A stretch of DNA of 64,000 bases from positions 89,578 through 153,577 of the forward strand of contig DHMO01000030.1 of the NCBI GenBank assembly GCA_002405835.1, in the 5' to 3' direction. This document shows positions 42,374 through 51,491 of the stretch, piece after piece. The DNA comes from Lentisphaeria bacterium UBA4640 (GTDB lineage Bacteria; Verrucomicrobiota; Lentisphaeria; Victivallales; UBA1829). Below the pieces are notes generated by a model that ran no database searches, had not been told where the DNA came from, and saw nothing but the letters and a program-made list of their open reading frames with translations. Position numbers and translations under genes: made by a program. Every line of letters begins with the position of its first letter. The first letter of the stretch is position 1.

Positions 42374-45300
42374 TTATTCGGAGACGATTTCGTAGGCTCC
42401 GACTGCCTGACCGTTTAGGGAGGTGTCAAGCTGGAGTTCCGTGACTCCGTTCTGAACGGTGAACGGAATTTCGCAAAGACGCTCTCCGCTGAATTTCAGA
42501 GCGTAGAACTTGAAGCCCGTCAGATCGCGGAAAAGTCTGACTTTGCCCGTGCCGCGCTCGGCAAGCGTCGGGAGCTTGCCCCACGATTCCACAATCTCCA
42601 GCGACTGGTTGCGGTATCTCTGATCCGTATTCTTGCAGTGTGTCAGATGAAAGAGAACAAACCGTGTCGCCGTGTCCAGATTTTCCCCCTTTACCGCGGC
42701 AATAAAGTAAGCGCTGAAAGTCTTTTCATTCTCCACTTCCATAAACCGTCCTTTGAGTCTGATTCCGGCCGGGAGGACAAGGCTTTCGCTGCGCGGAGTG
42801 ACGGCTTTGAACGAGCCTGTCTTGCGGTTCAGCTGAAGCTGTTTTGTGTCGTTGGTGAATTCGTCCCGGTCGAGATTCAGCTTTTGGATGAAATCGGCTT
42901 TGGTGACGGTCTTTCCGTTTCCGGAGGCTTTGGCGCGGAGGTCGAGAACGGCTTCCGCTCCGGCGGCGAACTGCGATGCGGGAGCTTCGGTGATCACCGT
43001 TCCGGTCTTGCCGAGAAGCGCAAGACGCTCCGATTTGCGCGGATAATATTTCTGTTCATCCGCCTGCATGTCGCTGTTGATAAGGATGGGATAACGCGTT
43101 TTCGAGACTGTAACGTCGCCGCGGAGGAAGAGCAGCGAAGCTGCGCGTTCGCCGAGATTCAGCATCGGATTCGTTCCGTCAAAGAAGATCATCGGGATGC
43201 GCTTGTGGTTTCGCGTTCCGAATCCGTCGCGGCTGCAGAAGCGGAGAAGCGTGGTGCAATCCTGCGCCGCCGAGTAGGCTCCGACGAGGAAAGAACCTTC
43301 CACATTGAAACGGTTTGCGGCGCAGAAATCCCATTCGCTGATCCAGTAAGGCTTGTTGAGCGGACGGGCGGGGAGCAGAGGGAAGAAGCCGTCGGTTTCG
43401 GGGATGACGCTTGCGCTGATGAAGCGCAGCGGAACCCGGAATGCGGAGCCGTTTCCGACTGCTGAGGGATGCCACACATAGAAGTGTGAATCGGCATAAT
43501 CGTACAGGTTGCGGTGGAGAACGACGGGGAAGGTGTTCCAGAAATTCTGGTCGGTGAGCGGCTGGCGGATTCCGATTTCCCTGCACAGCGCCTTCATCCG
43601 GTTCCAGCCGTTTGTGTAGGTTTCAAACAGGAAGCGGTCCCATTCGGCGTTTTTGTTGAACGGGGTGATTTTACGTCCTTTTTCTTTGCTCCAGGCATTG
43701 AATTTTTCCGTATAGAGCTTGCGGACGCGTGGGGAGAAGCTCAGCTCCATAGCGTGCATGGCGTCTTCATTGACGAGGCTGATTCCGACGATGGCGGGTT
43801 CCTCTTTCCATGCGCGGCCAGTGTAGGGGTTCACATGGTTCATCAGGCGTCTGGCGTACTCTTCGAAGTTCTGCATTGCGGCTTCGTTGACAAAGAGCAG
43901 AGCTTTGTATTCGCCGCCCGATGGCGGAACGGGGAATCCTTCGATTTCGTTCGGGAAGATCTGGCGGCTGGTGAAAAAGTCGAGTGTCAGATAGATTCCA
44001 CGTTTTGCTGCTTCTGCGAGAAAGAAGTCCAGACGGTCGAAAATATCCGGCTTGATGTTGAGCGAATTTCTGGTTTCCTTAGCCACCATGTGGTTGTCGA
44101 AATGGTGAATGCGGATCAGATTGTAGCCGGTCGCCGCGTATTCGTCAAGACTCCTGCGGATGTCATCGCGGTCGGTTCCGGGGACGTTCTGATAGTTGAT
44201 TCCGAAAAAGCGGACCTTTTCACCGGGGCGTTTTTCAAATTCAAAATGATCGCCATTCGCCTTTACGAAACCGTATTTGCCGGCCGGGGCGTCCATGAGA
44301 AACGAAAAGTCGATGGCGCTTCCTTTTTTCGTCAGGCGGTTTTCGGTGGAGACCGGGATGCGGTCTTTGTTTGCGGAGATGACGACGGGATATTCTTTTT
44401 CGAGCGCGGGCGGGCAGTCGCTGAGTGTTGCGCCGACGATCATCCAGACGGATTTTCCGTAGCTGGTGAAGCGCAGTTTGCGGACGGTTCCTCCGGCGAG
44501 GGGGATCGGGGTTGCATAGAGTCCGATTTTTGCGGATTTGTTCTTTGCTGTCCATGCAATTTCCGCTTCCGGGATCCAGCGCGGGTTCCAGAAGTTCGAG
44601 ACGTTGCGGCCGCAGAGAATTTCTTTGGAAATAACTTCTTTATCGACAAAAAATCCATCGGCTTCCACCGTTACTTTCCCGATCGGCGTATCTTCGCCAG
44701 CCTCCCAGGCAACGGCGTGGAGTAAATACAAATATTTAGCTGCTGCAGGTTTATTCAATACAATTTCTGCATCCACCGGAAAATTCGGGCGCGCCGCACC
44801 CTTGAGAACGATGCAGCTCTTTCCGCCGTTTTCCGCCGGATCGAGAATGGAGAAGCTGACATTGCCTGCTGTAACGGTCCGCAGAGTCATGGTGCTCAGA
44901 TCGTTCTGCGGTCCCTGATCGGTCCAGCCGCCTTTCCCGTCGTTGGCGACGGGATCGGCAAAGCCCATGTTGGCGGCGCTGTTCAGAGCGACCGGGGTTT
45001 CAGGGAACGGAATGAATTCCATGGTGAATTCCATTTCGTATTTCTGGCCGCCGTTGTTGTTTTTGAACCGGATGCGCAGTTCAAAAACGTCGTTTTTGTA
45101 AACGCGGTTGTCCTGAACCATGAACACGGTTGCGTCGCTGAGTTTGATTCGGAGCGTTCCGCCGTTGACGGGGAGATCACCTCCCTTGGTCCAGCAGGTC
45201 ACAAAAATGGGTTTTCTGTCCGGCGTGAAAAATTCCGCGGGAATGTACGGTTTTTTGCCATTGAATGCGAATTGGCGCGTTCCGAGTGTTTTCGCGGGGA

Positions 45301-45667
45301 ACAGCGCGTCGACCAGCATGCCGTTGTCAATAACCTGCGTGTCGGTTTCCAGACTGATTTTGCAGCGGATTTTGTTTTCGCCTTCCGGCAGAACGGTCTG
45401 CTTGAAACGGTAGGCAATACCCTCTCTTGCGTCCCAGACCCCTTGGATTTCGATGCCGTCCTTGCCGGTTTTTGAGGCGGCTTTGTCCAGCTGGAGATTG
45501 TTTTCCCGGATTCCGACATAGTTCCAGTTTTTGAGATGCCGCCCCGGTGCGAACGAGACACCTCCCTTTGAAACCGTCCCGGACGGGCTGATCTCAAAGC
45601 CGTTGATTTCTGCCGCGCACATAATCAGCGAGGCGAAGCAGAGACATGCGGTTGCCAAGATTTTCAT
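42374..45667 (-). CDS. Secreted clan GH-A-like glycosidase (cassette B)
   Basis: This 1097-residue paralogue of the proteins at 34300 and 55851 has a signal peptide (MKILATACLCFASLIMCAAE). The shared module NMGFADP, DGKGGWTDQGPQNDLS, DPAENGGKSC lies at residues ~233-285. The TIM barrel (~455-880) has a likely acid/base E634 in LVNE and nucleophile E778 in ISEWDF. Beta-rich domains close the protein. It lies between the pseudopilin (17 bp upstream) and the GH38 mannosidase (18 bp downstream), which suggests extracellular release of mannose-containing glycans that the mannosidase then trims. The family number is not assignable by eye. Confidence 0.82.
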   Translation of the reverse strand: MKILATACLCFASLIMCAAEINGFEISPSGTVSKGGVSFAPGRHLKNWNYVGIRENNLQLDKAASKTGKDGIEIQGVWDAREGIAYRFKQTVLPEGENKIRCKISLETDTQVIDNGMLVDALFPAKTLGTRQFAFNGKKPYIPAEFFTPDRKPIFVTCWTKGGDLPVNGGTLRIKLSDATVFMVQDNRVYKNDVFELRIRFKNNNGGQKYEMEFTMEFIPFPETPVALNSAANMGFADPVANDGKGGWTDQGPQNDLSTMTLRTVTAGNVSFSILDPAENGGKSCIVLKGAARPNFPVDAEIVLNKPAAAKYLYLLHAVAWEAGEDTPIGKVTVEADGFFVDKEVISKEILCGRNVSNFWNPRWIPEAEIAWTAKNKSAKIGLYATPIPLAGGTVRKLRFTSYGKSVWMIVGATLSDCPPALEKEYPVVISANKDRIPVSTENRLTKKGSAIDFSFLMDAPAGKYGFVKANGDHFEFEKRPGEKVRFFGINYQNVPGTDRDDIRRSLDEYAATGYNLIRIHHFDNHMVAKETRNSLNIKPDIFDRLDFFLAEAAKRGIYLTLDFFTSRQIFPNEIEGFPVPPSGGEYKALLFVNEAAMQNFEEYARRLMNHVNPYTGRAWKEEPAIVGISLVNEDAMHAMELSFSPRVRKLYTEKFNAWSKEKGRKITPFNKNAEWDRFLFETYTNGWNRMKALCREIGIRQPLTDQNFWNTFPVVLHRNLYDYADSHFYVWHPSAVGNGSAFRVPLRFISASVIPETDGFFPLLPARPLNKPYWISEWDFCAANRFNVEGSFLVGAYSAAQDCTTLLRFCSRDGFGTRNHKRIPMIFFDGTNPMLNLGERAASLLFLRGDVTVSKTRYPILINSDMQADEQKYYPRKSERLALLGKTGTVITEAPASQFAAGAEAVLDLRAKASGNGKTVTKADFIQKLNLDRDEFTNDTKQLQLNRKTGSFKAVTPRSESLVLPAGIRLKGRFMEVENEKTFSAYFIAAVKGENLDTATRFVLFHLTHCKNTDQRYRNQSLEIVESWGKLPTLAERGTGKVRLFRDLTGFKFYALKFSGERLCEIPFTVQNGVTELQLDTSLNGQAVGAYEIVSE

Positions 45668-45683
45668 ATTTTAACTCCTTGTG

Positions 45684-46373
45684 TTAGAATGTTTTCCAGC
45701 CGAAATTGGTCCAGAAAATATAGTATTGGACGGGGGCGACTGCTCCGACAGCTTCGGTCGGAATGCGCTTGTAGAGCGTTGTCGCAGCATGACCGTCGAC
45801 GAACAGAACATTTGCATAGGTTTCGTTGTGTGTGGGCAGCGGAAGTTGACCGACGAGTTCCGATACGTATCCGGTTTTTGCGGTGGTGAGATAGCCTTCC
45901 GAAAGAGAGCACAGGAAACTCGGACGTTTCATCTTTTCAATTTTTTCGGGTTTGTTGCCGTCGCGGACCCAGGAGTTGTAGGAGTAGCTGGTTGTGTTGA
46001 ATGTATCCGGCGGATTGTCGAGTTCAACACGGCGCTGGCAGAGCAGCCCCTTTGCGCGGATATCTTCCGGACGCGGACATCCGAGGTAGGAGACAATGCG
46101 GTGAGTCCAGAGTCCGGTTCCGGCTTCCCAGTTGAGCGGGAAGAATCCGTCGAAATCTGCCAGATAGGAGTTGAAGGCAAGCCCATACTGCTTTTCTGTG
46201 GAAAGACATGAGATCGTCCGCGCCTTTTCTCTGGCCGAATTCAGAGCCGGAAGCAGCATGCCGGCGAGGATTGCGATGATGGCAATTACCACGAGGAGCT
46301 CTATAAGGGTGAACTTCACAAACCTCCTCTGTGTGTTTTTTTGAAGAGCGTTCTTTTCTGTTTTGAATTTCAT
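45684..46373 (-). CDS. Pseudopilin-like secreted protein, DUF1559-type (cassette B)
   Basis: This 229-residue protein has the N-terminus VKFTLIELLVVIAIIAILAG, then MLLPALNSAREKARTISCLS, and ends with HNETYANVLFVDGH, a ten-residue variant of the H-x9-DG motif. The residue before the pilin-like stretch is Lys in place of Gly. Start at 46373 is fixed by AGGAG about 8 bp upstream; a longer frame to 46460 has none. It is the first gene of a three-gene operon (pseudopilin, glycosidase, GH38) downstream of a GntR-type regulator on the same strand. Confidence 0.88.
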   Translation of the reverse strand: MKFKTEKNALQKNTQRRFVKFTLIELLVVIAIIAILAGMLLPALNSAREKARTISCLSTEKQYGLAFNSYLADFDGFFPLNWEAGTGLWTHRIVSYLGCPRPEDIRAKGLLCQRRVELDNPPDTFNTTSYSYNSWVRDGNKPEKIEKMKRPSFLCSLSEGYLTTAKTGYVSELVGQLPLPTHNETYANVLFVDGHAATTLYKRIPTEAVGAVAPVQYYIFWTNFGWKTF

Positions 46374-46416
46374 TTTTTTCTCCTGTTTTACCGTTTGATA
46401 ATTTTTTTCTCCTGTC

Positions 46417-46433
46417 TGCTGTACATTATAGCA
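46417..46433. promoter_or_regulatory. Imperfect palindrome TGCTGTACATTATAGCA over the cassette B -10 box
   Basis: Six of eight symmetric positions match. It resembles the perfect palindrome of cassette A and overlaps the -10 hexamer, so repressor binding there would block transcription. Confidence 0.45.
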
Positions 46434-46453
46434 CAGGATTTGCGAAAAAACAA
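46425..46453 (-). promoter_or_regulatory. Cassette B promoter
   Basis: On the minus strand TTGTTT (46448-46453) and TATAAT (46425-46430) are 17 bp apart, 51 bp before the pseudopilin ATG. Confidence 0.6.
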
Positions 46454-46489
46454 TACCCAAAAACCAGACAAAATACAGACAATATAAAA

Positions 46490-47605
46490 TTATTTGCAGA
46501 TTTTCGGCCGGATCATGATTTTGCAGCTTGTAATATCCGGATTTTTCATTTTGAGGACAAGCAGACGGAGCAGTTCATTGCTGAATTCCTGATACGGATA
46601 TTCCGCATGACAGGGGATGATTGCGGGAGCTGTCTCCCCGTAGTCGTCGAGCGGCGAGTTGGAGGCAATGAGGATGCGGCGGGACTGGATCGCCTCGAGC
46701 ACCTGCGGGTGAAAGAGCGTGAAGCAGTTCGGCAGAATCGGACAGACCAGAACAAGCGCGTCGATGCCGTTTCCGTCGAGCCATTCGAGAAATGTATTGT
46801 TGGAATATCCGCGGCGCACGTGAAAGACGCCTTCTTTCCGGAACGGAACACCCGCATTCCTGAGAGCTTCACGATATCCGTTTTCGAGCTGAACGCTGGA
46901 AAAGATGTCTTCGCGTACACGAACGATTCCCGGATTGCGGCATCCCCGGGCGAGGAGTTCGCGCGTGAACACATAGCCGGCGAATTCATGATCCGGGATG
47001 ACGGAGGAGAAGCAGCTGTTCTGCGGGGGAACATCGAAGAGCACCAGCGGCGCGGTTTCGGGAAGGGATTCGAGAAACGACGGATCGGCTTGGTAGATGC
47101 TCGGATAGAAGACGGTTCCGAAGCATTCGGCGAGCGAGCGTTCCGCCTGGCGGTTCATCGCGGCTTCATTTCCCATGCGGTAGAAATAAAAGCGCACGGA
47201 ATATCCGCCGTTTTCGGCAGCTTTCTGAAAAATGCGGAGCATATTCTGCCATTTTGCATTGGAGCCTTCGGGCCATACGACGCCGATGTTCTGTCGCGGA
47301 CTCTGCAAGTCGAACGGGAGCATTTGTGAAGCGAAAACGGTTCCGCGCTTTTTGACGCGGCATATTTTGTGTTCTTCTTCGAGCCTTGCGAGAGCGGCGC
47401 GAATGGTTTCCCTGCTGACATGGAACGCTTTTGCCATATCTGGTTCCGCGGGAAAGCGCCCTGCGGCGCGTCCGTCAGCGGTGTCCATATATTGAGCGAG
47501 GAATTCTGCGATCTGGAGATATACGGGCAGAGCTGCTTTCCGTCTGATTTCCGTTTTGCGGAACAGCGCGAGCTGTTTTCCGGTGATATCGTTGTTAAGG
47601 TCCAT
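46490..47605 (-). CDS. GntR-type HTH fused to a LacI-type sensor domain (cassette B regulator)
   Basis: This 371-residue protein has an N-terminal winged helix of the GntR family (LPVYLQIAEFLAQYM, GRFPAEPDMAKAFHVSRETIRAALARLEEE, RGTVF) and a C-terminal periplasmic-binding-protein-like sensor (residues ~90-371) as in LacI or AraR. Such proteins usually repress sugar genes until a sugar binds. I use ATG 47605, with AAGGAA upstream. It ends 117 bp before the cassette B pseudopilin ATG, on the same strand, and is the likely local regulator. The ligand is unknown, perhaps a mannoside. Confidence 0.87.
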   Translation of the reverse strand: MDLNNDITGKQLALFRKTEIRRKAALPVYLQIAEFLAQYMDTADGRAAGRFPAEPDMAKAFHVSRETIRAALARLEEEHKICRVKKRGTVFASQMLPFDLQSPRQNIGVVWPEGSNAKWQNMLRIFQKAAENGGYSVRFYFYRMGNEAAMNRQAERSLAECFGTVFYPSIYQADPSFLESLPETAPLVLFDVPPQNSCFSSVIPDHEFAGYVFTRELLARGCRNPGIVRVREDIFSSVQLENGYREALRNAGVPFRKEGVFHVRRGYSNNTFLEWLDGNGIDALVLVCPILPNCFTLFHPQVLEAIQSRRILIASNSPLDDYGETAPAIIPCHAEYPYQEFSNELLRLLVLKMKNPDITSCKIMIRPKICK

Positions 47606-47770
47606 GCAGAATTCCTTGTTTTGAAAATACAGTAGCACAGGAAATCTGAAATCCAAGAGAAAAACGTCAGATATTTTCGTTTTCGTTTGACATTCCCATG
47701 AAGTGGACATGGCGAATGCTTATTGCAGCCGGATTTCTCAAGAGAAGGCAAAAAACTTCCGTTTAAACGC

Positions 47771-47802
47771 AAAAAGCGGGAAGTCTTCTGCAGACTTCCC
47801 GC
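47771..47802 (-). terminator. Terminator of the hsp20 operon
   Basis: GCGGGAAGTC (47776-47785) and GACTTCCCGC (47793-47802) form a perfect 10-bp stem with a 7-nt loop. On the minus strand five T residues follow directly (47771-47775), 24 bp after the hsp20 stop. Confidence 0.85.
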
Positions 47803-47825
47803 GGGGTGTGCGGCTCACGGAGTAA

Positions 47826-48167
47826 TCACTCAACGGTGATCTTGTGAACTTTGGCGTTGTCGCCCTTCGGAAGATTCAAGGTCAGAACACCGTCCTGAGT
47901 CTTGGCGGTGATTTTCTCAACATCAATGCTGTCCGAAAGCTGGAACTCACGCTTGAAGACAATCGGCTGTCCGTTTCTGCGGAGCGAGCTCGCGGCGGTC
48001 ATCGACATGATTTTATCCTTCACTTCAATGTGAACAGTTTTGCTGTTCGCACCGGGAACCTCAAACCAAATGGTTACGCCGTCCGCACCGTCGAGGATAT
48101 CGACAAGCGGCATCAGGACAAGGGCTTCGGGTTCTTTATTCTCAACTTTGACTTCATTCTCATTCAT
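47826..48167 (-). CDS. Hsp20/alpha-crystallin family small heat shock protein
   Basis: This 113-residue protein holds an alpha-crystallin domain: VDILDGADGVTIWFEVPGANSKTVHIEV, IVFKREFQLSDSIDVEKITAKTQDGVLTLNLPK with the conserved A-x-x-x-x-G-V-L motif, then a short tail. It binds unfolding proteins without using ATP. Members often have a C-terminal I-x-I/V motif; here ITVE is close to it. It starts 15 bp after the stop of the other Hsp20 gene and shares its promoter and terminator. Confidence 0.92.
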   Translation of the reverse strand: MNENEVKVENKEPEALVLMPLVDILDGADGVTIWFEVPGANSKTVHIEVKDKIMSMTAASSLRRNGQPIVFKREFQLSDSIDVEKITAKTQDGVLTLNLPKGDNAKVHKITVE

Positions 48168-48182
48168 GGTCGTTTCTCCTTT

Positions 48183-48641
48183 TTATTGAACATTGACAAT
48201 GTGCGATGCAGGTTTCACGGCGTCTTCACGGGGCAGTGTGACGGTCAGAACGCCGTCCGCGCATTTCGCTTTTGTTTCAGCGCCTTTCACCTTGACCGGC
48301 AGGCGGACCGTCTCTTCGTAGGAATCGAAGGAACGCTCACGGCGGATGAAATGTCTGTCATTGTCGGGGTTGACATTGCAGTGATGATTTGCCTTGATCG
48401 TCAGATAGTCGCCGAGAACCTCAACGCTGATGTCGGCGGGCGTGCAGCCGGGAACCGCGAGGCGGGCCACGATGTTTTCCTTGCCGACTTCCAGTTCCAG
48501 ACGCTTCTGATCAGGAGTGTTCAGGAAAGCGGGGGCGAAATCGGTCATCTGCCCGAACATGTCATTCAGCAGATCGTCGATTCCGTAAAGTGTCGGCTGA
48601 TAATTGTGTTCCTTGTGCCATTTTGCCATGTGATGATGCAT
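48183..48641 (-). CDS. Hsp20/alpha-crystallin family small heat shock protein
   Basis: This 152-residue protein is the first gene of a two-gene heat-shock operon. A short N-terminal arm (WHKEHNYQPTLYGIDDLLND) precedes the alpha-crystallin domain: ARLAVPGCTPADISVEVLGDYLTI, FIRRERSFDSYEETVRLPVKV and KAKCADGVLTVTLPRE (with the A-x-x-x-x-G-V-L motif). The tail IVNVQ is near the usual I-x-I. The start has an AGGAGGT site. A promoter with two operator-like repeats lies ~110-140 bp upstream. Two unlike Hsp20s side by side may form mixed oligomers. Confidence 0.93.
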   Translation of the reverse strand: MHHHMAKWHKEHNYQPTLYGIDDLLNDMFGQMTDFAPAFLNTPDQKRLELEVGKENIVARLAVPGCTPADISVEVLGDYLTIKANHHCNVNPDNDRHFIRRERSFDSYEETVRLPVKVKGAETKAKCADGVLTVTLPREDAVKPASHIVNVQ

Positions 48642-48747
48642 ATCGCACCTCCTGTATCTTAAATCTTCTGTTTGTCGTTTTCGTTGACGCCATGAGTGAT
48701 AGCAGAAGCCGTGCCAACTGTTTTTCGAGCGGAGATAATCTTAAAAA

Positions 48748-48787
48748 GAGACAATATGTCACCATTTTTAAAGAGACAAATTGTCTC
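48748..48787. promoter_or_regulatory. Two operator-like repeats over the hsp20 promoter
   Basis: GAGACAAATTGTCTC (48773-48787) is a perfect palindrome with 7-bp arms around one base. GAGACAATATGTCAC (48748-48762) is a weaker copy, centred 25 bp away. AAAGAGACAA is repeated directly at 48745 and 48770. The sites overlap the -35 and -10 of the hsp20 promoter. They match neither CIRCE nor HAIR. Confidence 0.65.
48751..48779 (-). promoter_or_regulatory. Candidate hsp20 promoter
   Basis: On the minus strand TTGTCT (48774-48779) and TATTGT (48751-48756) are 17 bp apart, giving a leader of roughly 100 nt before the ATG at 48641. Both hexamers fall inside the operator-like repeats. Confidence 0.5.
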
Positions 48788-48911
48788 ATATTCCATTTGT
48801 TTGCACATTCCCGCCCGAAAAACGGACGGAAGAGCGGGCGTTTTTTCATTTTCATGCTTGAAGAATTCGGTTTTGAGAGTATCTTATCGGATTAACATGA
48901 TGGAGTTTCCG

Positions 48912-51470
48912 ATGCCCGACGATAAAAATTTAACGCCCATGATGCAGCAGTACCTCAAGGTGAAGGCGGAGGCGCCGAAGGACGCCGTTCTGCTTTTCCG
49001 AATGGGCGATTTCTATGAAATGTTTTTCAATGACGCCAAAGTGGCGAGTCCGATTCTGGAAATCGCGCTGACTTCCCGCGCGGGGTATCCGATGTGCGGC
49101 GTGCCGTATCATGCGCTCGATCTCTATCTGCCCAAGCTGCTCGAAGCGGGCGTGAAGGTCGCCATTGCGGAACAGCTCGAAAATCCCGCGCTCGTCAAGG
49201 GGAACGCCATTGTCAAACGCGGCATCACACGGGTTATCACGCCCGGCTCCATCACCGAGGGACCGCTGCTCAAGCCCTCCGACAACAACTTTCTCTGTTC
49301 CTACTACAGCGTCCCGGCGAAAAACATCTACGCGCTGGCGTGGCTTGACATCAGCACCGGCGAATTTCTCGCGGCCGAATTCAGCTCCATCCAGGAAGCC
49401 GCGGATGAACTCGCAAAACTTCATCCGCGCGAATGCGTCGCCCCTGCCTCTCTGCTCGCAGAATGGAAAAAGGATCCCGCATCCAAACCCGAAACTCCGC
49501 AGAACATGCTCTGGACTGAACTCGACGACTGGATCTTTTCCTATGAAAACGCGTTCGGTTTGCTGACCCGTCACTTCGGAACGCTCACGCTTGAGGGATT
49601 CGGATTCAAACAGAAGGAAGCCGACGCCGTCCGCGCCGCCGGAGCCGTGCTTGCGTATACCGAAGACAATCTCAAGTGCCAGACGGGGCACATCCGCAAA
49701 ATCAGTCTCAAATCGCGCGATGAAGTGCTGCTGATTGATCCCTCCAGCCGACGCAACCTTGAACTTGCCGACCCGATGCTGGGTTCCGCGAAAGACTCCA
49801 CGCTGCTTCACGTGCTCGACTGCTCCAAAACCCCGATGGGCGGACGCCTCCTGCGTCAATGGGTTCTCAACCCGCTGCGCAATGTGGAGCGCATTGTTGA
49901 ACGCCAGGATATTGTCGGAACGTTCAAGGACGATCCCCTCACGCTTGCGGAACTGCGCGAAACGATTTCCGGCATCCGCGACCTCGCGCGCATTACAACC
50001 AAGCTCAACATGAACACCGCGAATCCGCGCGACCTTATCGCACTCAGCGCAAGTCTCGCCCTCATTCCAGGCGTTAAAAACATCCTTGCAATCTTCGATC
50101 TGCCGCTGATTGCGGACATCGGCGGAAGGCTCAGCGAACTTGCGGAGCTCACCACGCGCATTCTTGATACACTCATCGACTCGCCCCCCGCAACAGCGAA
50201 TGACGGCGGAGTCATCCGCGAAGGATGCAGCGCCGAGCTCGATGAACTCCGCTCCGCCGCAACCGAAGGACGGAACTGGGTCGCACAGCTTCAGGCAAAG
50301 GAACAGGAACGCACCGGAATCAAAAACCTCAAGGTTCACTACAACCGCGTATTCGGATTCTACATCGAAGTCACAAAAGCCAATCTCGAAAACGTTCCGG
50401 ACGACTATATCCGCAAACAGACTCTGGTCAACTGCGAGCGCTTCATCACGCCCGAACTCAAAGAGATGGAATCCAAAATTCTCGGAGCGGACGACAAGGC
50501 GAAGGCGCTCGAAATCAAGCTCTTTGAAGAGCTCCGCACATACGCCGCCGGATTCACGCGCGAAATCCAGCAGAACGCCGAAGCGCTCGCTGAAATCGAC
50601 GCTCTCTGCGCGCTCGCCGACTGCGCATCCCGCTACTCCTACTGCCGCCCGCATGTGGACGACAGCGACATGCTTGTCATCCGCGGCGGACGCCACCCCG
50701 TGCTCGACGCCGCTATGCAGGATACCCGTTTTATTCCAAACGACACCGTGCTCGACGGCGAAGACAACCGCATGATGATTATCACCGGACCGAACATGGC
50801 GGGTAAATCGACTTACATTCGCCAGACTGCGCTGCTCGTCGTCATGGCGCAAATGGGCTCGTTCATCCCCGCGGACAGCGCGGTCATCGGAGTCGCCGAC
50901 AAAATCTTCACCCGAGTCGGCGCCGCGGACGACATCTCCCGCGGACAGAGCACATTCATGGTCGAAATGCTCGAAACAGCGAACATTCTCAACAATGCCA
51001 CCGAGCACAGTCTCATCATCCTGGATGAAATCGGACGCGGCACAAGCACTTTCGACGGACTCTCCATCGCCTGGTCCGTCGCGGAGTACATCCTCGACCA
51101 CACTCACGCGCGGACGCAGTTCGCCACGCACTACCATGAACTCACCGAGCTGGCGATGGTGCGGCAGGGCGTCAAAAACTACAACGTGGCTGTGCGCGAA
51201 TACGGCGATCAGATCATCTTCCTGCGCCAGATCGTCCCCGGTGCGGCGGACAAGAGTTACGGGATCCACGTGGCGAAACTCGCCGGGCTTCCCGACGGCG
51301 TGGTCTCACGGGCAAAAGAGATTCTGGCAAATCTGGAGGAGAACGCAATCGGCGAAGCGAACCTGCCGTCCGTCACCGCCGCCCGCGAAAAACGCGGACG
51401 CTACCGCACGAAGAACGGCGGACCGCCCCAGCCGAAACCGGCAATTCTCCAGCCGTCGCTGTTCGATTGA
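48912..51470 (+). CDS. mutS: DNA mismatch repair protein MutS
   Basis: MutS recognises mismatches and small loops and starts repair with MutL. The 852-residue protein has the mismatch-binding motif RMGDFYEMF near residue 33, connector and lever/clamp regions, and the ABC-type ATPase with Walker A GPNMAGKS at 626-633, Walker B LIILDEIGRGTSTFDG, and the H-loop region ATHYHEL. I choose ATG 48912, which has GGAG 6 bp upstream; ATG 48897 and 48900 lie close before it. The length is right for MutS1. mutL is not nearby. It is divergent from the hsp20 operon. Confidence 0.97.
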   Translation: MPDDKNLTPMMQQYLKVKAEAPKDAVLLFRMGDFYEMFFNDAKVASPILEIALTSRAGYPMCGVPYHALDLYLPKLLEAGVKVAIAEQLENPALVKGNAIVKRGITRVITPGSITEGPLLKPSDNNFLCSYYSVPAKNIYALAWLDISTGEFLAAEFSSIQEAADELAKLHPRECVAPASLLAEWKKDPASKPETPQNMLWTELDDWIFSYENAFGLLTRHFGTLTLEGFGFKQKEADAVRAAGAVLAYTEDNLKCQTGHIRKISLKSRDEVLLIDPSSRRNLELADPMLGSAKDSTLLHVLDCSKTPMGGRLLRQWVLNPLRNVERIVERQDIVGTFKDDPLTLAELRETISGIRDLARITTKLNMNTANPRDLIALSASLALIPGVKNILAIFDLPLIADIGGRLSELAELTTRILDTLIDSPPATANDGGVIREGCSAELDELRSAATEGRNWVAQLQAKEQERTGIKNLKVHYNRVFGFYIEVTKANLENVPDDYIRKQTLVNCERFITPELKEMESKILGADDKAKALEIKLFEELRTYAAGFTREIQQNAEALAEIDALCALADCASRYSYCRPHVDDSDMLVIRGGRHPVLDAAMQDTRFIPNDTVLDGEDNRMMIITGPNMAGKSTYIRQTALLVVMAQMGSFIPADSAVIGVADKIFTRVGAADDISRGQSTFMVEMLETANILNNATEHSLIILDEIGRGTSTFDGLSIAWSVAEYILDHTHARTQFATHYHELTELAMVRQGVKNYNVAVREYGDQIIFLRQIVPGAADKSYGIHVAKLAGLPDGVVSRAKEILANLEENAIGEANLPSVTAAREKRGRYRTKNGGPPQPKPAILQPSLFD

Positions 51471-51491
51471 TGAAAATAAAAGGGAAGGTGC

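Noticed and set aside
48748..48787. CIRCE or HAIR element at hsp20
   Set aside because: The repeats do not resemble TTAGCACTC-N9-GAGTGCTAA or CTTGAGT-N7-ACTCAAG.
48930..51269. 779-residue minus-strand frame opposite mutS
   Set aside because: It mirrors mutS codons, has no recognisable motif and no ribosome site; mutS motifs are clear.
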